In this document: positions 7,201-12,655 of the stretch, piece by piece | Position numbering within the stretch: the first letter of the stretch is position 1 | Layout of the letters: each line of letters starts with the position of its first letter | NCBI GenBank assembly: GCA_900771035.1 | Contig: CAAGML010000118.1 | Location: forward strand, 1 to 12,655 | Length of the DNA stretch: 12,655 nt | DNA from: Bacteroidales bacterium | GTDB taxonomy: Bacteria; Bacteroidota; Bacteroidia; Bacteroidales; Paludibacteraceae | Direction of reading: 5' to 3' | Program-made: the position numbers and the translations under genes | The notes under the pieces: generated by a model | Database searches by the model: none | What the model saw: the letters and a program-made list of their open reading frames with translations, nothing else | What the model was told of the DNA's origin: nothing

Positions 7201-7926
7201 TTATCTTCCCAAAGGTGAGGCGGCGGCGTAAAGCACAATGTTTATTTCTTTGACATGGGTGAACGTCTCGACGCAATTCAGCACGGTTGTTCCTGTGGTG
7301 AACACATCGTCAATCAGCAGCACCTTCTTTCCCTCGAAGAAACGCTTGTCTTTTAGTCTGAACTCTATCCTTGTCTTTTGCCTCTCCTCTAAGCTCATAC
7401 TTGCCTGAGCCATGTTGTCTGAAACACGAGAAAGCTTGTCTGTTACCAAAGGAATGCGCAGTTCGTTGGCAATCACTGCCGCAATAAGTTCGGATTGGTT
7501 GTAGCCTCTTTTGCGTTGTTTGTTCTCGTGGATTGGCACAGGCACCACATAATCAATGCCGGTATATCTGGGCGAGTGTGCGATTTTCTCCGCCATTGCT
7601 TTGCCTAAAAGTTCCGCTATGCGCTTTTTCCCGTTGTATTTGAGGTCGTGAATCAGTCTCTGAGATGGTTCGCCTTGCTGGTAAGTCATCAACGATGATG
7701 CTGCGGTAATGCACGAGCCTGCCAAACGTCTTTCCATAGGGTTGTTCGCAACCTGCAATTGGAATGCGTCAAACAGGTGTTTGTCGGCAATGCAGTGCTG
7801 ACAAACCACATATTCCCCAACCTCTAACGGAGCGTTGCAGAGCATACAATGCGGGTCTGCCAGAAAATTCAGCAGACTGCGTAACAGCCGTTTAATAGAA
7901 AACGCTGATGTTGACGTGTTTACCAC
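7201..7926 (-). CDS. comF: ComF-family phosphoribosyltransferase-like protein
   Basis: 241 residues, the usual ComF length. The N-terminus has a zinc-ribbon pattern: C27-x2-C30 and C42-x2-C45. The type I phosphoribosyltransferase fold is marked by VPVPIHENKQRKRGYNQ split as VPVPIHENK and RKRGYNQSELIA (about 128-149), and the PRPP loop VLLIDDVFTTGTT (202-214) with both Asp residues. ComF proteins act in DNA uptake in naturally competent bacteria; in Bacteroidetes the role is not established. The start is a GTG at 7924-7926: the frame is closed by a TAA 18 bp further upstream, and the next Met (residue 28) lies within the zinc motif. The first 7 bp overlap the end of the nitroreductase gene, so translation is probably coupled. 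It is the last gene of the rlmN operon. Confidence 0.93.
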   Translation of the reverse strand: MVNTSTSAFSIKRLLRSLLNFLADPHCMLCNAPLEVGEYVVCQHCIADKHLFDAFQLQVANNPMERRLAGSCITAASSLMTYQQGEPSQRLIHDLKYNGKKRIAELLGKAMAEKIAHSPRYTGIDYVVPVPIHENKQRKRGYNQSELIAAVIANELRIPLVTDKLSRVSDNMAQASMSLEERQKTRIEFRLKDKRFFEGKKVLLIDDVFTTGTTVLNCVETFTHVKEINIVLYAAASPLGR

Positions 7927-8540
7927 TGGTTGATGTGGTAATTACCGTCAAGCCATTTGTCCTTTGGCTGATCCTCGCCTGTAGGGTGTCCCACAGGAAT
8001 CACATTAAGCGGAATGATGTTCTCAGGCAGGTTCAGCACCTTCTGTACTGTAGCCATGCGTTCAGGGTCTGGGTAGGCGGCTGTCCATACTGCGCCAAGT
8101 CCCATGGCCTCGGCGGCAAGAAGCAGGTTCTCGGTTGCTGCCGAGCAATCCTGTATCCAGAACTGAACTCCGTCGCCCTCAAGTGTTTTCGAGAGGTCTC
8201 CGCACACAATCATGGCTGCCTGTGCCTGCTCAAGCATTTTGGCGTATGGCAGGCCTGCGCACAGCGAGTCGAGCATCGCACGGTCGTCGATGGCGATTAT
8301 TGCCCATGGCTGTTTGTTGCAGGCCGTGGGTGCTGCCATTGCCGCACGAGCGAGGGCTTGCAGCTGTTCACGGGTGACAGGCTCGGAGGTGAAGTGACGC
8401 ACTGATTTGCGTGATGCGATGTTGTTGAGCACGATGGCTGTCGAGTCAACATGCTCGGCGGCAGGAGCGTCGTCGGCTGAATTTGAGCATGATGTCAGCG
8501 AGAGCATAGTTGCGATGACAAGGAAAAGAATTTTTTTCAT
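7920..8540 (-). CDS. Nitroreductase-family lipoprotein
   Basis: 206 residues. The N-terminus is a lipoprotein signal: MKK, a hydrophobic core, and the lipobox L15-T-S-C18, so the mature protein should be lipid-anchored at Cys18. The rest follows the FMN-dependent nitroreductase fold: SRKSVRHF (43-50) and PTACNKQPW (71-79), which normally contact FMN, then GLGAVW (147-152) and PVGHP (182-186). Such enzymes reduce nitro compounds, quinones or flavins with NAD(P)H. The signal places the enzyme outside the cytoplasm, where NAD(P)H is scarce, so its donor is unclear. Acidic residues at C+5 and C+6 (DD) could favour surface export in Bacteroidetes, but this is weak. The gene lies 21 bp after rlmN and overlaps comF by 7 bp. 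Confidence 0.9.
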   Translation of the reverse strand: MKKILFLVIATMLSLTSCSNSADDAPAAEHVDSTAIVLNNIASRKSVRHFTSEPVTREQLQALARAAMAAPTACNKQPWAIIAIDDRAMLDSLCAGLPYAKMLEQAQAAMIVCGDLSKTLEGDGVQFWIQDCSAATENLLLAAEAMGLGAVWTAAYPDPERMATVQKVLNLPENIIPLNVIPVGHPTGEDQPKDKWLDGNYHINQW

Positions 8541-8571
8541 AATATAGAGTGGTTCTATTAATTATGTTTTT
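8541..8571 (-). promoter_or_regulatory. Leader before the nitroreductase start, shared with the primase-like gene
   Basis: These 31 bases directly upstream of the nitroreductase ATG match the 31 bases upstream of the primase-like ATG (12499-12529) at 27 positions without gaps. No Shine-Dalgarno motif is visible; the core is AACATAATTAATA followed by AACCAC. The sequence also covers the rlmN stop codon and its last codons. It may be an AT-rich translation-initiation leader. Confidence 0.6.
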
Positions 8572-9590
8572 TTATGTTCTGAAGACAATAGTCCACATGC
8601 CGCCTGAATATCTTCGCCACGTGAGCGGCGTATGGTGCATGTTATCCCGTTTTCGGTCAGATAGTCGCGGAGCCAGACCATTTTACCCTCGTCGGGGCTG
8701 TGCAGGTCCATTCCCGGTATTGCGTGCCATCGTATGAGGTTCACCCGGCATTCCAGTCCTTGCAGCATCCTGACAATTTCGGCGGCATGGCGAATGCTGT
8801 CGTTTATCCCCTTCATCACTATATACTCGAAAGAGATTCTGCGTTGGTGTGACCAGTCGTACTGCCTCAGAGTCTTGACCACATCTGCAATGTGGAATGT
8901 TTTCTCGACTGGCATAATCATCTCACGCTCAGCTGCGAATGGGTTGTGCAGCGATACGGCGAGATGGCATTCCGTTGAGTCGAGGAAACGTTTCATTGCC
9001 GGGATTATCCCCACTGTTGACACGGTTATGCGGTGTGGCGACCAGCCGAACCCCCATTTCGCGGTCAGTATCTCGCAGCAACGCAGTATGTTGTCCGTGT
9101 TGTCCATAGGTTCGCCCATGCCCATGAAGACTATGTTGGTGAGGCGGGAAGATTCGGGGATTGAGATTATCTGGTTCATAATCTCGCCGGCGGTCAGATT
9201 TCCGCTCCACCCCTGTTTGCCGGTCATGCAGAACTGGCAGTTCATTTTGCAGCCCACCTGGCATGATACGCAAATAGTCCCTCTCTCGTCCTCCGGGATG
9301 AATACAGTCTCCACCGTGCCGTGAGAGGTCTGGAAAAGGTACTTCGACGTGCCGTCCTTTGACGTGGCGGAGCATAGGGGAGCTGACGTGCCGACCGTGA
9401 ATAGTTCTTTAAGTCTCTCGCGTGCTGCGAGTGAGATGTTGGTCATGGCATCAAACGTGGTTGCCCGCTTGACGTATATCCATTCAGCCAATTGCTTTGC
9501 TGCAAAAGGTTTCAGCCCTGCGGCAGATGCGACTTCTTTCAGTTCTTTCGGGTTTTTCCCCAACAGTGTGGCAGTTGTTGTGAAGTCCAT
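8562..9590 (-). CDS. rlmN: RlmN, dual-specificity 23S rRNA/tRNA adenine C2-methyltransferase
   Basis: 342 residues, slightly short but complete for RlmN. It is a radical SAM enzyme that makes 2-methyladenosine at A2503 of 23S rRNA and at A37 of some tRNAs. The cluster motif is C114-x3-C118-x2-C121, followed by GMGEP (157-161), which contacts SAM. C332 in QAACGLL is the expected methyl-carrying cysteine, with C118 as its conserved partner. The N-terminal helical RNA-binding part (about 1-65) is present. A good promoter-like site lies 26 bp upstream. It is the first gene of the operon with the nitroreductase and comF; no functional link to either is known. The ATG is chosen for the family-typical length and its distance from the promoter. 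Confidence 0.97.
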   Translation of the reverse strand: MDFTTTATLLGKNPKELKEVASAAGLKPFAAKQLAEWIYVKRATTFDAMTNISLAARERLKELFTVGTSAPLCSATSKDGTSKYLFQTSHGTVETVFIPEDERGTICVSCQVGCKMNCQFCMTGKQGWSGNLTAGEIMNQIISIPESSRLTNIVFMGMGEPMDNTDNILRCCEILTAKWGFGWSPHRITVSTVGIIPAMKRFLDSTECHLAVSLHNPFAAEREMIMPVEKTFHIADVVKTLRQYDWSHQRRISFEYIVMKGINDSIRHAAEIVRMLQGLECRVNLIRWHAIPGMDLHSPDEGKMVWLRDYLTENGITCTIRRSRGEDIQAACGLLSSEHKKT

Positions 9591-9616
9591 GCAATGATTA
9601 TGTTTTAATCAGGCTG

Positions 9617-9648
9617 CAAAGATAGTAAAAAATTTTGGCATAGACTAA
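9617..9648 (-). promoter_or_regulatory. Promoter of the rlmN operon
   Basis: On the - strand, TATCTTTG (9624 down to 9617) matches the Bacteroidetes -7 consensus TAnnTTTG exactly. TTAG (9648-9645), 20 bp upstream, is a weak version of the -33 TTTG element. The -7 box ends 26 bp before the rlmN ATG, giving a short leader. Confidence 0.65.
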
Positions 9649-9667
9649 TGTTTGAGGGGAATTTTTA

Positions 9668-9685
9668 CTCTATAATTTTTTGAGT
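9668..9685 (+). repeat. Copy of the CTCTATAA-N5-TGAGT motif, left of the small gene
   Basis: CTCTATAA (9668-9675), five T residues and TGAGT (9681-9685). The same spaced motif occurs in the same orientation at 10082-10099, so two copies flank the 114-residue gene. It lies 12 bp beyond that gene's stop codon. Short inverted ends (TACTC and GAGTA) could form a weak hairpin, but it is not convincing as a terminator. Confidence 0.45.
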
Positions 9686-9697
9686 AGGTAAGTTGGC

Positions 9698-10042
9698 CTA
9701 AGTGGTTAGTATGGTGTCAATGTTTTGGTAGCAGGAGGCAATGACGAAGCCACGGAGGGTGGTGTATTGTTTGCCGTTGAGGACACCATTTGAGGTACGG
9801 AATGAGTTTACCCATTCAATGTGGTATGAGTGGATTTTCAGTTGACGGTCAGCCTCAGCGCAAGCATTCCTGAAGCGGACAATTTGTTCGGACTGGGAAG
9901 AGGTGCGGAAGTGGTTGTTTTGATTCATTTGGTAGCAGTGAGTTTTCCCTTTTTTGGAACGGCGAGCGATGCTTGCACCGTTTTTGTTGTCAGAGAGTTT
10001 GCCGGAGACAGACTCGACATAGTCTTCAGTTTTTTGTCTCAT
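9698..10042 (-). CDS. Unrecognised basic 114-residue protein downstream of the primase-like gene
   Basis: I chose the ATG at 10042 (MRQKTEDYVESV). A longer frame reaches 10111, but its extra 23 residues overlap the inverted-repeat arm and read like translated intergenic DNA. The N-terminal half is basic and polar (GKLSDNKNGASIARRSKKGKT shown only in part: IARRSKKGKTHCYQMNQN). The second half looks helical, with RFRNACAEADRQL, EWVNSFRTSNG and TLRGFVIASCYQ. No signal peptide, membrane segment or catalytic motif is visible. The balance of Lys/Arg and aromatic residues would suit a nucleic-acid-binding or structural protein, but this is inference. It follows the primase-like gene by 152 bp on the same strand and has its own promoter-like site at 10154-10161. 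It resembles short orphan proteins of Bacteroidales mobile or phage-like regions, although no mobility gene is present here. Confidence 0.7.
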   Translation of the reverse strand: MRQKTEDYVESVSGKLSDNKNGASIARRSKKGKTHCYQMNQNNHFRTSSQSEQIVRFRNACAEADRQLKIHSYHIEWVNSFRTSNGVLNGKQYTTLRGFVIASCYQNIDTILTT

Positions 10043-10081
10043 AATGGTTAGGTGATGATTAGTGGTGATAAAAATAACTGG

Positions 10082-10099
10082 CTCTATAACTAATTGAGT
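10082..10099 (+). repeat. Copy of the CTCTATAA-N5-TGAGT motif, right of the small gene
   Basis: CTCTATAA (10082-10089), N5, TGAGT (10095-10099). It is a direct repeat of 9668-9685 and includes part of the left arm of the inverted repeat. In all, 13 of 18 positions are fixed between the two copies. Confidence 0.45.
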
Positions 10100-10153
10100 G
10101 ATTATAAACAATATATATTCATAGAATTGGATTCTTGATTAGAGTTTTGTAAG

Positions 10154-10161
10154 CAAAGTTA
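10154..10161 (-). promoter_or_regulatory. Possible -7 element for the 114-residue gene
   Basis: TAACTTTG on the - strand matches TAnnTTTG exactly. No TTTG lies at the expected -33 distance; that position is occupied by the right arm of the inverted repeat (10175-10186). Transcription would begin near 10147 and leave about 105 nt of leader, which contains the left arm. Confidence 0.4.
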
Positions 10162-10194
10162 CCTCACACGAAACGTTATAGAGCCATTTTTTTA

Positions 10195-12498
10195 TCAGTT
10201 CATTTTTTTGTATTTGGAAGTTTTCTCGTACATTTGCTTTTCATCGTTGAAAGTGATGTAGCCACGGAAGACCCAGACTTTGAGCATAAGTTTAGTGCCA
10301 TCAACATCCTTTTCGGCACGTTTGCGCATCTCCTGAGCATCGGCAAGCGAGAAGACATCAGGGAGAGATTCGAGCATATTCACTCTACCATGACGTTTGT
10401 TTCTGGCTTTAGAGTCGTTGCGAGCATCTTTGATTTCCTGACCGAAGAAATGGTTTTTGCACCAGAGGTCGTAGAAAAGAGACCATTCGCAGAAATCCTC
10501 GATAGACTTGTCCCAGGTCATATCGTTAGCGATGTAGAGAACCATAGCCTTCATATAGGAGATAGTGACGGCACGGTATGCAAATTCCTGATAGATAACA
10601 TCTTCAGTCTGATGAGCGAGTTCCTGACAATGTTTCTGGAGGCGGCGAGCCATATCGAGAGCCTTATTGCAAGAGACCTCGCCCTTGCAGAGATTGAGGT
10701 TAGCGATGAAGGGTTTGAGTTCGGAGGCGAACTGTTCGTCATAATTGCCATAGACGAAATCCTTGGTTTCGTCGTTGATGATTGTGCAGAAATTGACACG
10801 TGAGAGCGTTCCGTCGATAAGACGGTTACGGAAAAACTCAAGACCTTTCTCGACAGTGGAAGAAGCGTTCCAGTTCCAGCGCAAAGGGAGAAGAGCTGTT
10901 ACGGACTGAGTTCCGACACGTTCCTGTCCATACATACCGTTGTCGTAGCAGAGGCAGATGATTTTGCCGATGTCTTTCATACCGTTGGTCTGCAGTTGTT
11001 TAAGCATTTCAAGTTCTTCGAGGTTAGTGTAGATGTACTTGCCGTCAGCGTCTTTGAGGCGTTGGACGAAGGCGGCGTTTGTCATATCGGTGACGAGGTA
11101 CTGTACGCAGAGGTCTTCGGGGCGTTTAGGTTTTTCCTTGTTAGCACCCTTAGTGCCGAGAGAGTCCTTCCACTCCTGTTCTCGTTTGCGGCTGATGTTG
11201 TCACGCTCACGGATGTCAGCCATAATATACTCGATAGGTTTGTTGATAGAGGCTTTGCCTGAGGATTGTCGTGCCATGGTGACGCACATGAAAGTGGCTT
11301 CCTTCTGAGTTCCGTCAATGAGGCGGAACGTGACATTAGAGAGGTGAGTGGCGAGAGCGGGGAATACGGCATTAGCGACGGATTCACGGCAGACATAGGG
11401 GACATTCTTGATAAGGTGTCGTATGAGTTTGGGGAGACGCTGCGGCATTTTAGGGGGTTCGTTATCGTCGAAAGCGGCAGCGGTTTTAGTACTCAGGTTC
11501 TCGTCCTGGGATGTTTTGAGTTTAGCCATCTCAATGGCCTGCAGCAACAAGGCGGGGATTGATTGGCTTTGGTTGCGGGAACAGGCGCTGTGGATAGAAC
11601 TACGCCATTTGGATTCAGCCTCGCCGTAAGTTGGGAGGATTTTGGCAATCCATTCCGGGTCGTCGTTGCAGATATAGCGGAGCATGCACGCCATAGAGAA
11701 AATCTGAGTGTTGCGGTTGCCGTGGACAGGTTTTCCGCCATAAAGGGATTCGAGGCAATTGACAATGGTTGAGTATGGGATTCCTTTGTAGGTGTCCTCG
11801 TAGGTCGTTGTAGAAGGCTTTTGCGTTGGTGTTGTCGTTGGTGTTTGTGCTGGTGTTGGTGTTGGTGTTGGTGTTGGCTGTGGCGTCGTAGGCGGAGTGT
11901 TTAGGGTGGGGGATTGGTGTGTGAAGGTTTTGTTGCCAAAGAGGATGTCGAAGTCGATGAAGAGCCAGTGCGAGCGAGGGACGGCGAAGGAGAGGCGAGC
12001 GAGGTCTTTTGTGCAGGAGTCAACGCTTTGGAGTTTAAGTTGTTCGGTGAGCCAACGTTGCGCCTCCTCGATGACCATATTGACGGGTTTGACGAAGACG
12101 AGGCGGAGGCCGCAGGCTGAAGGTGTGATGTGGGCTGCGACGAGGCCGAGAGTAATGGCTTGTTCGCGGATGCGTTTGAAGGTTTGCTCAGGGTTTTCGA
12201 TGTGGTCAATGTCAATCATGACGAGACCTGAAGCGGTAGCGGAGAAATTGTTACGTTTGCCGTCCTTGAAAGTGGCGTGCCAGCAGAAAGCAGGGAGAGA
12301 GCGTTTGAGTTCGCCTACTTTACGGAGCAAGCCATCGCGGATGATGTCGTCTGGGCAACCGGCGGCGAGGGAGCCTTGTTCGGAGATTCGGCGGCAGAGT
12401 TCGGCGACCTGTGGGCGGTCAATGAGAGCCTCGAAGGATTCACGTGTGACAATCTGGGCTTTGCCGCCGACGTTTTCGACCATTGAGAAATGTATCAT
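10195..12498 (-). CDS. BT4734/BF3469-type primase-helicase-like protein
   Basis: 767 residues, apparently intact. Residues about 1-190 resemble the BT4734-like N-terminal domain, related to archaeo-eukaryotic primases: MIDIDH (94-99, acidic metal-site candidates D96 and D98), PSACGLRLVF (126-135), and KDLARLSF (164-171). A Pro/Thr linker follows (about 197-233), then a helical PriCT-like part (about 236-325) and a large C-terminal domain (about 350-767) with DUF3987-like features. Its P-loop is degenerate: ARQSSGKAS at 409-417 lacks the first Gly, and Ala416 sits where Ser/Thr is usual. LEELE (493-497) could be the Walker B acid pair. Such proteins occur in Bacteroidales mobile elements and as chromosomal orphans. 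A role in priming or unwinding DNA is inferred; activity is uncertain. The ATG at 12498 is chosen for the conserved leader before it; Met6 is an alternative. Confidence 0.85.
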   Translation of the reverse strand: MIHFSMVENVGGKAQIVTRESFEALIDRPQVAELCRRISEQGSLAAGCPDDIIRDGLLRKVGELKRSLPAFCWHATFKDGKRNNFSATASGLVMIDIDHIENPEQTFKRIREQAITLGLVAAHITPSACGLRLVFVKPVNMVIEEAQRWLTEQLKLQSVDSCTKDLARLSFAVPRSHWLFIDFDILFGNKTFTHQSPTLNTPPTTPQPTPTPTPTPAQTPTTTPTQKPSTTTYEDTYKGIPYSTIVNCLESLYGGKPVHGNRNTQIFSMACMLRYICNDDPEWIAKILPTYGEAESKWRSSIHSACSRNQSQSIPALLLQAIEMAKLKTSQDENLSTKTAAAFDDNEPPKMPQRLPKLIRHLIKNVPYVCRESVANAVFPALATHLSNVTFRLIDGTQKEATFMCVTMARQSSGKASINKPIEYIMADIRERDNISRKREQEWKDSLGTKGANKEKPKRPEDLCVQYLVTDMTNAAFVQRLKDADGKYIYTNLEELEMLKQLQTNGMKDIGKIICLCYDNGMYGQERVGTQSVTALLPLRWNWNASSTVEKGLEFFRNRLIDGTLSRVNFCTIINDETKDFVYGNYDEQFASELKPFIANLNLCKGEVSCNKALDMARRLQKHCQELAHQTEDVIYQEFAYRAVTISYMKAMVLYIANDMTWDKSIEDFCEWSLFYDLWCKNHFFGQEIKDARNDSKARNKRHGRVNMLESLPDVFSLADAQEMRKRAEKDVDGTKLMLKVWVFRGYITFNDEKQMYEKTSKYKKMN
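11818..11898 (-). repeat. Pro/Thr linker-coding repeat with (GGTGTT)4 microsatellite
   Basis: This stretch encodes residues 201-227 of the primase-like protein, mostly alternating Pro and Thr. On the + strand four exact GGTGTT units occupy 11852-11875, with diverged units on both sides. As each unit is 6 bp, copy-number change would keep the frame and alter only linker length. Confidence 0.85.
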
Positions 12499-12529
12499 AT
12501 TTTAGGGTGGTTTTATTAATTATGTTTTT
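12499..12529 (-). promoter_or_regulatory. Leader before the primase-like start, shared with the nitroreductase gene
   Basis: This is the second copy of the 31-bp leader found at 8541-8571; 27 of 31 positions are identical and both copies abut the ATG. It is AT-rich and has no Shine-Dalgarno motif. No convincing TAnnTTTG site for the primase-like gene was found on the - strand between here and the window end. Confidence 0.6.
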
Positions 12530-12571
12530 AAGTAGCAAGGCGGATGGTTCATAATTGGACGCTTTTGAATT

Positions 12572-12579
12572 TATTTTTG
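12572..12579 (+). promoter_or_regulatory. Possible rightward -7 element at the window edge
   Basis: TATTTTTG matches TAnnTTTG on the + strand and is followed by C, as often seen. No good TTTG is present 19-21 bp upstream (TTGG lies only 13 bp away). If real, it would drive a transcript divergent from the primase-like gene, starting near 12586 and leaving the window. Confidence 0.3.
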
Positions 12580-12604
12580 CATCTTGCTGCTTGTCAGTCG
12601 GTCA

Positions 12605-12618
12605 CAATGCCCGCATTG
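12605..12618. repeat. Short palindrome in the terminal intergenic region
   Basis: CAATGC (12605-12610) and GCATTG (12613-12618) form a perfect dyad with a 2-bp centre. ATTGCT (12615-12620) also pairs with AGCAAT (12635-12640), so alternative hairpins are possible in a rightward transcript. The surrounding 157 bp (12499-12655) hold no gene that I can support. Confidence 0.5.
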
Positions 12619-12655
12619 CTCCCTCCCTCCGCACAGCAATCTGCTAAAAATAAAC

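Larger units (their letters stand above)
10066..10197. repeat. Inverted repeat pair between the primase-like and 114-residue genes
   Basis: TGGCTCTATAAC (10079-10090) and GTTATAGAGCCA (10175-10186) are a perfect 12-bp inverted repeat with 84 bp between the arms. Outside the core the match continues with a 2-nt length difference: TGATAAAAATAAC on the left (from 10066) against TTTTTTTATCA on the right (to 10197), so each arm is about 23-25 nt. The right arm reaches into the stop codon of the primase-like gene. The spacer contains a promoter-like TAACTTTG on the - strand. Confidence 0.85.

Noticed and set aside
8929..9375. Alternative - strand frame of 148 codons inside rlmN
   Set aside because: It lies wholly inside rlmN in another frame, and rlmN carries all the radical SAM motifs.
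10043..10111. N-terminal extension of the 114-residue protein to an upstream ATG
   Set aside because: It would place coding sequence over the inverted-repeat arm, and the added residues look like translated AT-rich spacer; the ATG at 10042 is preceded by an ordinary leader.
10079..10186. Inverted repeat as an intrinsic terminator of the primase-like gene
   Set aside because: The 84-nt loop is far too long and no T-run follows the second arm in the direction of transcription.
10234..10803. 189-codon + strand frame opposite the primase-like gene
   Set aside because: No recognisable domain; it is a shadow of the well-supported - strand gene.

Overview
The window looks like chromosomal DNA from a Bacteroidales bacterium (Bacteroides/Prevotella-like; genus not resolved). 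Three things point there: a complete batA-batB-batC-batD-batE cluster, promoter-like sites of the Bacteroidetes TAnnTTTG type (best in front of rlmN), and AT-rich leaders without Shine-Dalgarno motifs before start codons. There is no gene-free stretch longer than about 160 bp, and no rRNA, tRNA, CRISPR array, integrase or transposase.

Region 1 (1-6748, + strand) is one tightly packed operon: the 3' end of a bat-associated gene, batA, a small secreted protein, batB, batC, batD, batE and a PAP2-type phosphatase. Most junctions are ATGA or TAATG overlaps, which implies translational coupling. BatA and BatB are membrane-anchored von Willebrand A proteins, BatC and BatE carry TPRs, and BatD is a large exported protein with one C-terminal membrane anchor. 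Together they probably form an envelope complex. The small protein between batA and batB resembles the N-terminal module of DUF4476 proteins and is the least expected member.

Region 2 (6749-7200) holds a small helix-turn-helix-like protein with its own promoter bracketed by a short inverted repeat. A strong hairpin follows that can serve as a terminator for both converging transcription units.

Region 3 (7201-9660, - strand) is an operon transcribed leftwards: rlmN (23S rRNA/tRNA m2A methyltransferase), a nitroreductase-family lipoprotein, and a ComF-type phosphoribosyltransferase. A good promoter-like site precedes rlmN.

Region 4 (9661-12655, mainly - strand) has an accessory character. It contains a 767-residue protein of the BT4734/BF3469 type (archaeo-eukaryotic-primase-like N-terminus, Pro/Thr linker, helicase-like C-terminal part with a degenerate P-loop) and an unrecognised basic 114-residue protein. 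The 152 bp between them carries a perfect 12-bp inverted repeat (extendable to about 23-25 bp) around a promoter-like site. Part of the repeat recurs beyond the small gene. A 31-bp leader directly before the primase-like start codon is nearly the same as the leader of the nitroreductase gene 4 kb away. The last 157 bp hold a possible rightward promoter and a palindrome, which may belong to a divergent transcript outside the window.
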